A stretch of DNA of 19,062 nt, from contig JABSRY010000008.1 of assembly GCA_013214985.1 (NCBI GenBank), positions 1-19,062 on the forward strand, written 5' to 3'. Source of the stretch: Hyphomicrobiales bacterium. Its GTDB lineage: Bacteria > Pseudomonadota > Alphaproteobacteria > Rhizobiales > OSC116. Shown piece by piece: positions 1 through 7,830 of this stretch. The position numbers and the translations under genes are program-made. Under the pieces are notes generated by a model. That model searched no databases and was not told where the DNA came from. It worked only from the letters and a program-made list of their open reading frames with translations. Position 1 is the first letter of the stretch. The number at the start of each line of letters is the position of its first letter.

Positions 1-12
1 GGAGACCGAAAA

Positions 13-885
13 ATGATCAACAAGATCGGCATAATCGGCGCCGGGCAGATGGGTAATGGCATTGCCCATGTTTCGGCATTGGCGGGTTATAAAATTATAC
101 TTATCGATATTTCGCAAGCTGCGATTGATAAAGGCATGGCTGCGATAAAAAAAAACCTAACGCGCCAAGTTAAAAAGGAAAAAATCACCCAAGATGCGAT
201 GGATAAAGCACTGGCCAATATTTGCAGCGACGCCAGTGCTAAAGCATTAGCGGATGTAGATTTGCTTATTGAAGCGGCAACAGAAAATTTTGAACTTAAA
301 GTAAAAATTTTTGCGGATGCTTTGCAATATGTTAAAGCAGAATGCCTATTTGCAACCAATACCTCTAGCTTATCGATTACCAAACTGGCCGCAACGACAG
401 ATAGACCTGAAAAGTTCATCGGCCTGCATTTCATGAACCCCGTACCCGTTATGAAATTGGTAGAGCTGATTAAAGGCCTTGCAACCAGCCAAGAAATGTT
501 CGAAACCTCTAAGAAGTTTGCCGAATCGGTTGGTAAAATTGTAGCCGTTTCAGAAGATTTCCCTGGTTTTATTGCCAACCGAATTTTAATGCCAATGCTG
601 AACGAAGCTATTTACACCTTGTTTGAAGGTGTGGGTGATGTGCAGAGTATTGATACGGTTATGAAATTGGGTATGGCGCACCCGATGGGCCCGCTGCAAC
701 TGGCAGATTTTATCGGGTTAGACACTTGTTTGGCCATTATGAATGTATTGCATGAAGGCTTTGGCGACAGTAAATATCGCCCTTGCCCGTTATTGATTAA
801 ATATGTCGAAGCAGGCTGGTTAGGCGTTAAATCTGGTAAAGGGTTTTATGATTATTCTGGTGTTGAACCTGTGCCAACGCGTTAG
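13..885 (+). CDS. 3-hydroxybutyryl-CoA dehydrogenase
   Basis: This 290-residue protein should oxidise (S)-3-hydroxybutyryl-CoA to acetoacetyl-CoA with NAD(P) in the cytoplasm, serving butanoate or polyhydroxybutyrate metabolism and short-chain beta-oxidation. The N-terminal Rossmann domain carries the dinucleotide loop G9-A-G11-Q-M-G14. The catalytic pair appears as His139 in GLHFMNPVPVMKLVE and Glu151 at the end of that motif. The C-terminal 3HCDH domain contains DFPGFIANRILMPMLNEA and ends with the family-typical GxKSGKGFYDY. The length is normal for the stand-alone form; it is not a FadB fusion. A Shine-Dalgarno sequence GGAG at 1-4 supports the ATG at 13. In many alphaproteobacteria this gene follows etfB-etfA, so it may be the last gene of an operon entering from the left, but that part is outside the window. 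Confidence 0.95.
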   Translation: MINKIGIIGAGQMGNGIAHVSALAGYKIILIDISQAAIDKGMAAIKKNLTRQVKKEKITQDAMDKALANICSDASAKALADVDLLIEAATENFELKVKIFADALQYVKAECLFATNTSSLSITKLAATTDRPEKFIGLHFMNPVPVMKLVELIKGLATSQEMFETSKKFAESVGKIVAVSEDFPGFIANRILMPMLNEAIYTLFEGVGDVQSIDTVMKLGMAHPMGPLQLADFIGLDTCLAIMNVLHEGFGDSKYRPCPLLIKYVEAGWLGVKSGKGFYDYSGVEPVPTR

Positions 886-889
886 TTTT

Positions 890-928
890 TAACCACCCAT
901 CATTTGGTTTTGATCGGGTGGTTAGTTT
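890..928. terminator. Hairpin terminator between convergent genes
   Basis: A perfect 9-bp inverted repeat (TAACCACCC at 890-898, GGGTGGTTA at 916-924) starts just after the dehydrogenase stop. T-rich stretches lie on both sides (TTTTT at 886-890 and GTTT at 925-928). It sits between two convergent genes and may work in both directions. The T tract on the plus-strand side is short, so this could be a modest terminator. Confidence 0.65.
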
Positions 929-954
929 ATCGTTGCGACGTGCCTTGCAGCAGG

Positions 955-1925
955 TTATGCCGCTGCTAAATCTTGTTTAATAATTTCATTAAACATGTCC
1001 ATGTCAATATTTCCGCCACTTAATACGGTGCCAAGGCACAGGTTTTTATTATCGTCTATTTCGTGCATTAACCCAGCAAGGCCAACAGCGCCTGCGCCTT
1101 CTGCTAGGTTGTGGCAGCCTTTATAATAATTTCTTATCGCACATTTTATTTCTGCGTCCGAAACTTGGACAATATGGTCAACCCCATTTTTAATAATCTC
1201 AAATGCGGTCGCATCTGGCATGCGGCACGCTACACCATCGGCAAATGTATTGGCCGTTTGCGTGGTAACAATTTCACCCTTGGCTAAAGATAAAGCATAA
1301 GCGGGCGCATTTTGTGAAACCACGCCAATAATTTTAGTTTTTAAGCCTAAAATATCTCGGGTTTTAATCATGCCGCAAATGCCACTGCCCATGCCCATGC
1401 CGATGGCGACATAGACTTTATCTAAATCGGGTGTATTTTTAAAAAATTCATAGGCATAGGTCGCCACACCCGTTACTAAATCGACATGAAATGGTGGAAC
1501 GGGTAGCAAATCATGCTGTTTGGACAATTGCTCTGCATGAATGCGGGCTTCGTCAAAGTCGTTACCATAAATTATTAATGTCGCGCCCAAGGCCTTTATT
1601 GCTTCATTCTTCTCTAAACTATTGCCCTCAGGCACAATAATAGTAACAGGTATGCCAGTTTTCTTACTTGCTAAAGCCAAGCTTTGGCCATGATTTCCTC
1701 TAGTAGCACTCACCAACCCACCCTTGAAACCTTGGCTTTTTAAGGGGATAAATGTAATAGTCCGCCGCGTATTTTAAACGCCCCAGTTGGTGTATGGTTT
1801 TCATGCTTTACCCAAACTTCTGCACCCACCCGCTTGCTTAACAGCGGCCAATTATATTGCGGCGTCTGTGGCATATGCTTATAAATTTCTTGTTGCGCAG
1901 ATTTTAAATCGTCTAAAGTGAACAT
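955..1925 (-). pseudogene. Threonine/serine dehydratase, frameshifted
   Basis: This is a fold-type II PLP enzyme of the threonine/serine dehydratase family, which deaminates hydroxy-amino acids to 2-oxoacids and ammonia. It is split into two frames. The first part (ATG at 1925, 61 residues, stop at 1740-1742) holds the PLP-lysine motif HTPTGAFKIRGG with Lys51. The second frame carries SATRGNHGQS, the glycine-rich phosphate loop GMGMGSGICG and the C-terminal LSGGNID motif, and runs to TAA at 955. Removing one base from the C run (plus-strand GGGG at 1744-1747) explains the break: adding one base back joins HLSP to LKSQGFKGGLVSATRG without a gap, giving about 320 residues, the usual length. No other damage is visible, so this is a recent mutation, a phase-variable tract or a sequencing error. 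It is divergent from the MocR regulator, which probably controls it. The true substrate (threonine, serine, hydroxyaspartate or another) cannot be read from sequence. Confidence 0.85.
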
Positions 1926-1980
1926 GGTTTATCTCTTTTATTTGGTATTTCTATCTTATACTATTAATTATGTTGCTTTT

Positions 1981-2013
1981 TATTGTATGACGCAATATAT
2001 ATATTGTATGACG
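1981..2013. promoter_or_regulatory. Probable MocR operator: paired direct repeats
   Basis: Two identical 12-bp direct repeats, TATTGTATGACG, lie at 1981-1992 and 2002-2013. Their starts are exactly 21 bp apart, or two helical turns. Between and overlapping them is the AT palindrome CAATATATATATTG (1993-2006). MocR-family regulators such as GabR and PdxR are known to bind direct repeats in the region shared with a divergent target gene, and this is the only intergenic space between the regulator and the dehydratase. The assignment as operator is inference; the repeats themselves are seen directly. Confidence 0.6.
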
Positions 2014-2048
2014 AATAAAAACACCCAAATATAGCCAAGGTTTAACCT

Positions 2049-3449
2049 ATGTGGATTCCTAAAATTGATAAAAGCAAACGGGGCGTCTATCGCACCATTG
2101 TCGAAAAGATGCGGGAAGATATTGAAGCTGGTATTCTAAAATCAGGCGACCAACTGCCCCCACAACGCGACCTTGCTTGGGCGCTAAAAGTAAACCTAAC
2201 CACGGTTAGCCGTGCCTATAGAGAAGCCGTTCGTCAACATCTAATTGGCGGCGAGGTGGGGCGGGGTACCTATATTTTAGCCAATAGCGCCGAAGCAAGT
2301 TTGTTTGAACTGAAAAGTAAAAAACATAATGAGACGCTAAATAAACTAAAACCGAATGATGAATTTGTAGATTTTTCGACCAATATTCCCGCTCGAAATG
2401 TTGCAGATAAGCGCTTTAAAACCAGCATGGCCGAAATAATTGAAAACTATGAAGACACATTATTTGAAGAATATCATGCGCCAATATTATTAGATGCTTT
2501 AAAAATTGCTGCAACCAAATGGTTAAACTGGCGCAACATGCCTTCAAAACCTGATAATATTATATTAGCGGGCGGCGCGCAAACCGCATTGCAAGCCATA
2601 TTAATTAGCCTTTGCAAAAGTGGTGACAGCATTTTAGTAGAAGAATTTACGTTTCCAGGTATGAAGGATTTTGCACGACAATTTGGTTTGAAGCTGATTC
2701 CAGTTAAAATGGATGATCAAGGCATATTGCCCGATGATCTGAATGAGACTGCTTCTAAAAATAGAGCAAAATTTATTGTTTTAGTGCCCAACCATCAAAA
2801 CCCGACAGGTGCAGTAATGTCAGAGATGCGCCAAGAATCGATTGCTCAAATTATTGAATCTCAAAACTTAACGTTGATAGAAGATGATGTTTATGGGGGG
2901 TTGTCGGGCATGCCACCCCTGTCAAACCGCCTACGAAACAACTCTATTTATTTAACCTCATTGTCTAAAACCGTGTCCTTTGGGCTGCGGCTTGGCTTTA
3001 TATGGGCGAGCGATGAATATTTTGATATATTAAACCGCTCGACTAACCTTACACAATGGCCTTTAAGCCCAATTATGATGCAATTGGCAATCAATTGGAT
3101 AGAGGATGGCACTGCCTTTGATAAAGCGAATTGGCAGCGTATAGAAACCAATGAACGGCGCAAAATTGCCGAAAATATATTGGAGAAAGACAGCATTTTA
3201 ACGCGTGATAAAAACTGCCCGCATTTATGGATTAGAATTTGTTGCCAAGCACATTTTTCAAAAGCTTGTGAGGTGCAACAGGTTAACATTGCAGCCGCTC
3301 CCATTTTTATTCCGAATAATAAACTCCATAATAATGCGGGGGTCGACATGAACTATATTCGTTTGAGTTTGGTGGCACCGTCTACTCGGCAAAATTTGGC
3401 CATTGGGTTAAAAAAAATTGCAAAAATTTTGCAAACATGTGGTCGATAA
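2049..3449 (+). CDS. MocR-family regulator (GntR HTH plus aminotransferase-like domain)
   Basis: A 466-residue transcription factor made of an N-terminal GntR winged helix (about residues 10-78, with GDQLPPQRDLAWALKVNLTTVSRAYREA and the wing GGEVGRGTYI) joined to a fold-type I aminotransferase-like domain (about 105-460). The PLP-binding features are present: the NHQNPTGAVMS segment and Lys307 in SLSKTVSFGLRLGF. Such proteins usually use PLP and an amino-acid ligand as effector rather than as catalysts. It is divergent from the frameshifted dehydratase and next to a pair of direct repeats, so it likely regulates that gene and itself. The ligand is unknown; an amino acid related to the dehydratase substrate is a reasonable guess. 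The gene is intact although its probable target is not. The ATG at 2049 begins immediately before the GntR domain. Confidence 0.92.
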   Translation: MWIPKIDKSKRGVYRTIVEKMREDIEAGILKSGDQLPPQRDLAWALKVNLTTVSRAYREAVRQHLIGGEVGRGTYILANSAEASLFELKSKKHNETLNKLKPNDEFVDFSTNIPARNVADKRFKTSMAEIIENYEDTLFEEYHAPILLDALKIAATKWLNWRNMPSKPDNIILAGGAQTALQAILISLCKSGDSILVEEFTFPGMKDFARQFGLKLIPVKMDDQGILPDDLNETASKNRAKFIVLVPNHQNPTGAVMSEMRQESIAQIIESQNLTLIEDDVYGGLSGMPPLSNRLRNNSIYLTSLSKTVSFGLRLGFIWASDEYFDILNRSTNLTQWPLSPIMMQLAINWIEDGTAFDKANWQRIETNERRKIAENILEKDSILTRDKNCPHLWIRICCQAHFSKACEVQQVNIAAAPIFIPNNKLHNNAGVDMNYIRLSLVAPSTRQNLAIGLKKIAKILQTCGR

Positions 3450-3476
3450 TTAAATCATCGATCGAGAAGTCGGCAT

Positions 3477-3510
3477 AAAAAATCCCCGCAGTAAAGTTTA
3501 CTACGGGGAT
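3477..3510 (-). terminator. Rho-independent terminator of carD
   Basis: On the minus strand a 14-bp stem with one mismatch (plus-strand arms ATCCCCGCAGTAAA at 3482-3495 and TTTACTACGGGGAT at 3497-3510) is followed by a run of six T (plus-strand A 3477-3482). It starts 24 bp past the carD stop codon. The plus-strand side lacks a T tract, so it mainly serves carD, though it may also slow transcripts leaving the MocR gene. Confidence 0.9.
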
Positions 3511-3533
3511 GAATTTACATACAGTATCAAATA

Positions 3534-4106
3534 TTAAGCGACTGCAGTATCGCTTTCATTTGCGGCAGCTGCATCAGCTTTTCTTTGGCGGTTTTTAACA
3601 CCGACATTTAAGTTTTCTAATACACATGCAACAGCGGCTACATCATCAAGCTGGTCGATAGCACCCACTTCACGTGAAAGGCGCTCAAGTGCAGCTTCAT
3701 ATAGTTGACGTTCCGAATAGCTTTGATCAGGTTGGTTTTCGCTGCGATAAAGATCGCGTACAACTTCGGCAACCAATAAAATATCACCACTGTTAATTTT
3801 GGCTTCATATTCTTGGGCTCTACGAGACCACATTGTGCGTTTTACACGGGGGCGGCCTTTTAAAGTTTTAAGGGCTTTTGCAAGTGTTGCTTCAGCGGCT
3901 AACTCACGCATGCCAACAGTTTTTGCTTTTGCAACGGGCACACGGAGTGTCATTTTTTCTTTTTCGAATTTAATAACATATAACTGTAATTCAAGCCCTG
4001 CAATTTCTTCAACTTCTACTGCAGTTATCACGCCAACACCGTGTGTTGGATATACGATTTGTTGATCTACTTTAAAGCTCAGTTTGTTGATAGCTTTAGC
4101 GGCCAT
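3534..4106 (-). CDS. carD: CarD/CdnL family RNA polymerase-binding regulator
   Basis: A 190-residue CarD-like protein. Members of the family bind the RNA polymerase beta subunit through an N-terminal Tudor-like domain and stabilise open promoter complexes, notably at rRNA and growth-related promoters. The N-terminal domain is evident in FKVDQQIVYPTHGVGVITAVE followed by LQLYVIKFEKEKMTLRVPVAKA (about residues 9-63). The helical C-terminal domain includes RPRVKRTMWSRRAQEYEAKINSGD and LVAEVVRDLYRSE (about 84-125), the region that contacts DNA at the upstream edge of the bubble in known members. A tail rich in Ala, Lys and Asp follows. Length and composition are normal for alphaproteobacteria. 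AAAGG lies a few bases before the ATG at 4106. It is monocistronic, with its own terminator. Symbol by family; cdnL is an equivalent name. Confidence 0.93.
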   Translation of the reverse strand: MAAKAINKLSFKVDQQIVYPTHGVGVITAVEVEEIAGLELQLYVIKFEKEKMTLRVPVAKAKTVGMRELAAEATLAKALKTLKGRPRVKRTMWSRRAQEYEAKINSGDILLVAEVVRDLYRSENQPDQSYSERQLYEAALERLSREVGAIDQLDDVAAVACVLENLNVGVKNRQRKADAAAANESDTAVA

Positions 4107-4200
4107 ATTTATTACCTTTCAGTTGAATATTCATACATTTGAATATTCAATTTAATTCACCCAACTTATAAAGTTGGATAAAAATTATAGCTACTTGACG
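4107..4200 (-). promoter_or_regulatory. carD leader: TATAAT box, hairpin and palindromic repeats
   Basis: Reading toward carD, a TATAAT hexamer lies at 4189-4184 without a convincing -35 box. It would give a leader of about 70 nt. The leader contains a perfect 7-bp inverted repeat (CCAACTT at 4161-4167, AAGTTGG at 4171-4177). It also holds two copies of TTGAATATTCA (4123-4133 and 4139-4149), of which the second forms the full palindrome TTGAATATTCAA. The repeats could bind a regulator or shape the mRNA; function is inferred only from position. Confidence 0.4.
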
Positions 4201-4717
4201 CATGATGATCTTATGATTATTGACATATTTATTAAAAGTAGACCAACTTTAAGTTTCTTTAGAGAATAGGAATCTCATAAGAAAAGGGAAAAGCCTAATC
4301 TACTGATGTTTAAATATTGAATGTCAAATAAAAGGTCTCTACAGTCTATAAAATTGTTATTATTTTAAATTTGCAATTTCATCATCTATTTTTGCTAAAT
4401 AGCTGAAATATGCGTCTTTAATGCAGCTTGTGCCGTAATATAGCACATTTATTAACAAATTGCAAAATTATCTATTTTGGATCTGATCAGATCCGACTAA
4501 ATTATCTTATAATTACTGAAATATTAAATTATCGCTATACTTTAAATTTTTGTTTTAGAACATAAAATTCAAATTAACATCGCATTAACTATGTTGATTA
4601 ACCAATAATTAGGAAAACTTAACAATAGTCGAAGCTTAGACATTTTATTAACTATTGGATATTTTTTTGAATTTTGCTTAGGGTTGTGCTCTATACTAAA
4701 AAAGGGACGAGGTCGTC
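4201..4717. other. Gene-free AT-rich region between carD and the SLC13 transporter
   Basis: Together with the carD leader this makes about 610 bp between two divergent genes. I see no plausible protein gene, tRNA or recognisable RNA. It contains a perfect 16-bp palindrome, GGATCTGATCAGATCC, at 4479-4494 and several TTAAC motifs at about 4574-4652. A candidate promoter for the transporter is TTGAAT at 4667-4672 with TATACT at 4692-4697, but the 19-bp spacing is long. A small RNA cannot be excluded. Confidence 0.5.
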
Positions 4718-6502
4718 ATGAATTTAGATCAATTAATGGTATTTGGGTTGCTAGCTTTTGTATTTGCAATGCTAATTTGGGGCAAATTGAGATATGATTT
4801 AGTCGCATTTAGCGCCTTGGTCATTGCTTTGGTCATTGGCATTGTACCCGTTGATCAGGCGTTTTCTGGTTTTGGTCACCCCGCAACGGTTATTATTGCC
4901 TTGGTGCTTATTGTCTCGCGTGGTTTGCAGGCAAGTGGAGCAATCGAATTAGTGGCACAAGCATTAATTAAATCGGGCAGGTCTTTATCGGCACATATTG
5001 GTGTTATGTCTGGTTTGGTGGCGGTGCTGAGTGCGTTTATGAACAATGTCGGGGCATTGGCATTGTTAATGCCTGTCGATATTGATGCGGCAAAAAAAGC
5101 AAAACGTAGCCCTGCATTAACCTTAATGCCTTTATCCTTTGCTTCTATATTAGGCGGCATGGTTACCCTAATTGGTACACCACCCAATATTATTATCGCA
5201 TCGTTTAGAGAAAAATCACAGGGCACGGCTTTTTCGATGTTTGACTTTGCACCCGTTGGTTTGGTGGTCGCAACTGTTGGCGTTATATTCATTGCGCTTA
5301 TTGGTTGGCGCTTAATCCCTTCAACGGGTTCAAAACAAAGTTCATCCGAAGCTTTAATGGCAAGTGCAAGCTTTGTTGCCGAGCTGCGTGTTGCCGATAA
5401 AAGTAAAGCGATAGATCGTAAAATCAGCGATTTAGATGAAGATTGTGAAGAAAATGATGTGTCGATTGTTGGGCTTGTACGAAACGGTCACCGTAAAGCA
5501 GGGCGCGCTAGACGCGAGGTTATTCAAGCGGGTGATATTTTAATCATTCAAGCAACGGCCGATTCTATAGACAAATTTTTAGGGTTTTTAGATTTGGAAT
5601 ATGTCGGTTCAGAACAACATGGCGAGGGTTTAAAAGGCGTAGACTTAACCCTTAGTGAAGTTGTTGTAACCGAAAACTCGCGTATTGTCGGGCGCACAGC
5701 TTATGATATTCGTTTGTTGCACCGTAAAGCGGTGACTTTGTTGGGCGTATCTCGTCAGGGCAAAAAGATAACCGAGCGTGTTCGTAAACTGAAGCTGGTA
5801 CCTGGCGATATATTATTGTTGCTTGGCCCGTCTAATTCTATAGATGATACTATAAACTGGTTAGAATGTTTGCCATTGGCTAAACGCGGTTTAACAGTTA
5901 TTCAGCGCGATAAGGCCATGTGGGCAGCGGGCATTTTTGCCGCGGGTATTTTATTAGCAAGCTTTGGCTATCTATACCTAGCGGTTGCGTTGGCCATTGT
6001 GGTCATTCTGTATATTGTGCTTAAAATTGTGCCTGCACAGCAGGTTTACCATTCTATTGAATGGCCGATAATTATTTTGCTAGGCTCACTAATCCCTATT
6101 GGTTCGGCTCTGGAAGCATCTGGCGGCACCGAAACCCTTGCCAATGCCATTGTATCTTTGGCCAATGGTGCGCCCGCGTGGGTATTGCTAACATTATTAA
6201 TGTTGGTAACCATGACTTTATCGGACGTGTTAAATAATACGGCAACGGCAGTTATTGCAGCGCCAATCGCGGTGAATATAGCCAATAGTCTAAATGCAAG
6301 CCCTGACCCATTTTTAATGGCGGTTGCAGTTGCGGCATCTTGCGCATTTTTAACACCGATAGGCCACAAAAATAATACGCTGATTATGGGCCCAGGTGGT
6401 TATAAATTTAGCGATTATTGGCGCATGGGCTTGCCTTTGGAGGTTTTGGTAGTTATTATTTCTGTTCCGACGATTATTTTCTTCTGGCCTTTATACTCAT
6501 AA
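4718..6502 (+). CDS. SLC13/DASS-type anion transporter with two RCK_C domains
   Basis: A 594-residue inner-membrane transporter of the divalent anion:sodium symporter (SLC13/CitT-like) group. An N-terminal membrane half (about residues 1-200) includes the NNVGALALLMPVD and LIGTPPNIIIASF motifs typical of the superfamily. A cytoplasmic insert (about 205-390) holds two RCK_C/TrkA-C domains, each with a GDILII- or GDILLLL-like strand. A second membrane half (about 395-594) carries SDVLNNTATAVIAAPIA and AFLTPIGHKNNTLIMGPGGYKFSDYW. Bacterial proteins with this exact layout are usually annotated as sulfate, dicarboxylate or undefined anion permeases, so the substrate is not settled. The RCK_C domains suggest gating by a small ligand. 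The GAGG element before the ATG at 4718 supports the start. It stands alone, with no associated metabolic gene. Confidence 0.88.
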   Translation: MNLDQLMVFGLLAFVFAMLIWGKLRYDLVAFSALVIALVIGIVPVDQAFSGFGHPATVIIALVLIVSRGLQASGAIELVAQALIKSGRSLSAHIGVMSGLVAVLSAFMNNVGALALLMPVDIDAAKKAKRSPALTLMPLSFASILGGMVTLIGTPPNIIIASFREKSQGTAFSMFDFAPVGLVVATVGVIFIALIGWRLIPSTGSKQSSSEALMASASFVAELRVADKSKAIDRKISDLDEDCEENDVSIVGLVRNGHRKAGRARREVIQAGDILIIQATADSIDKFLGFLDLEYVGSEQHGEGLKGVDLTLSEVVVTENSRIVGRTAYDIRLLHRKAVTLLGVSRQGKKITERVRKLKLVPGDILLLLGPSNSIDDTINWLECLPLAKRGLTVIQRDKAMWAAGIFAAGILLASFGYLYLAVALAIVVILYIVLKIVPAQQVYHSIEWPIIILLGSLIPIGSALEASGGTETLANAIVSLANGAPAWVLLTLLMLVTMTLSDVLNNTATAVIAAPIAVNIANSLNASPDPFLMAVAVAASCAFLTPIGHKNNTLIMGPGGYKFSDYWRMGLPLEVLVVIISVPTIIFFWPLYS

Positions 6503-6669
6503 AATTAGTCCATTATATTCGATAAATTAACCCATTGAAATTGGGCAGAAATATGGCGGGGCAAAAGATGTTAAAAAATTTGTAGTAAAAATTATTATAC
6601 TATTCTTTTGATTCGACTTTTAGCTGAATTTCGGTTAACTAAGGCCATATAAATTATGGATGGTTTTGT

Positions 6670-7791
6670 GTGATGTGTGTTTTTAAACTTTATTTTTTAA
6701 TTATATCTACCCTTTTATTATCTGCTTGTGCGATTGTGCCTGGCGGCGAGGTGTATATTGGCAAAGAAGCCGAAGCATTGAGTAAAAAAACCCCATCAAT
6801 TACCACAGAACAAATTGAATTTCATAAGATTACCGCACAAAATACCAAAAAAACAGCGACTAAAAAACACCGTCCATATCGAAATTTTAAGCTTGAACAA
6901 CAGGTTAAAAGCTATTCCTACAAAGTAGGCGCGGGTGATGTGTTGCAAGTGACAGTGTGGGAGCATCCTGAACTATTAAACCTTGGTGCAACAGGTCTGC
7001 CGGCGATTGGTTTTCAAATTGATAGCAGAGGTTATATTTTCTACCCTTATGTTGGGCGTTTTCAAGTTGCGGGTAAATCGGTAAACGGAGTTCGTACTTC
7101 GTTAAGTGAAGCATTGTCTAAATATATAGAAAATCCGCAATTAGATGTTAGGGTAACCAAATATGCGGCTAAAAAGGTATATTTAACGGGTCAAGTGGTT
7201 AAACCATTGCCATTAACTTTAAGCGGTCAAGCCATTACGTTGCTAGATGCCATCAATCAGGCTGGTGGTGTTACTAAAAATGCCAATTTGGATGATGTGG
7301 TGGTTATTCGTAAAGGAAAACGCCGTCATATTGACTTATATGCATTAATGCATTTTGGTGATATGCGCCAAAATATATTGTTGCGCGATGGTGACCAAAT
7401 TCATGTTGCAGATCAAAAAGTTAAATATGCTTACATGATGGGGCAAGTTCGTTCGCCAATTGCGGTGCAACTGCCTGATCGAGGGGTCACGTTGGCAGAG
7501 GCATTAGGCAAAGCAGGCGGCATTAACGAATTAACGGCTAATGCAAAAGCTGTATATGTAATACGCGAAAGCCACCAAAAGGGCATGGTTGCAAAAGTAC
7601 ATATGTTAGATTTAAGCAATATGGCCGCTATGGTTTTGGCTGCTAAGTTTGAACTTAAAAATGAAGATGTTGTTTATGTTGCAAAATCACCGATTGTGAA
7701 GTGGAACCAGCTATTATCGGTTATAACACCATCGTTAACGAGTTTAAACAGCATTGCCACCACAAAAACCAACTTGAATACTGCGTTTTAA
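6670..7791 (+). CDS. wza: Wza-like polysaccharide export outer-membrane lipoprotein
   Basis: A 373-residue secreted lipoprotein expected to form the outer-membrane channel for capsular or exopolysaccharide. The signal peptide ends in the lipobox LLSAC with lipidated Cys20. The order is polysaccharide export domain (about 80-165, SYKVGAGDVLQVTVWEHPEL), SLBB domain 1 (about 168-215, KVYLTGQVVKPLPLTL) and SLBB domain 2 (about 252-300, AYMMGQVRSPIAVQL). The C-terminal segment VVYVAKSPIVKWNQLLSVITP matches the amphipathic helix that lines the pore in E. coli Wza, and the length is close to that protein. Translation could begin at GTG 6670 or the adjacent ATG 6673; neither has a clear Shine-Dalgarno sequence. 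It is first in a unit with wzc and uppS. The sequence resembles gammaproteobacterial (for example Acinetobacter-type) Wza more than the usual rhizobial exopolysaccharide exporters, which is my impression and untested. Confidence 0.93.
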   Translation: MMCVFKLYFLIISTLLLSACAIVPGGEVYIGKEAEALSKKTPSITTEQIEFHKITAQNTKKTATKKHRPYRNFKLEQQVKSYSYKVGAGDVLQVTVWEHPELLNLGATGLPAIGFQIDSRGYIFYPYVGRFQVAGKSVNGVRTSLSEALSKYIENPQLDVRVTKYAAKKVYLTGQVVKPLPLTLSGQAITLLDAINQAGGVTKNANLDDVVVIRKGKRRHIDLYALMHFGDMRQNILLRDGDQIHVADQKVKYAYMMGQVRSPIAVQLPDRGVTLAEALGKAGGINELTANAKAVYVIRESHQKGMVAKVHMLDLSNMAAMVLAAKFELKNEDVVYVAKSPIVKWNQLLSVITPSLTSLNSIATTKTNLNTAF

Positions 7792-7830
7792 GCGCATTAA
7801 ACTTATAAATATGTTGTAGGATGTTACACT

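Noticed and set aside
4560..4660. CtrA binding sites among the TTAAC motifs
   Set aside because: Several TTAA half-sites are present, but none shows the TTAA-N7-TTAA spacing; in AT-rich DNA such motifs arise by chance.
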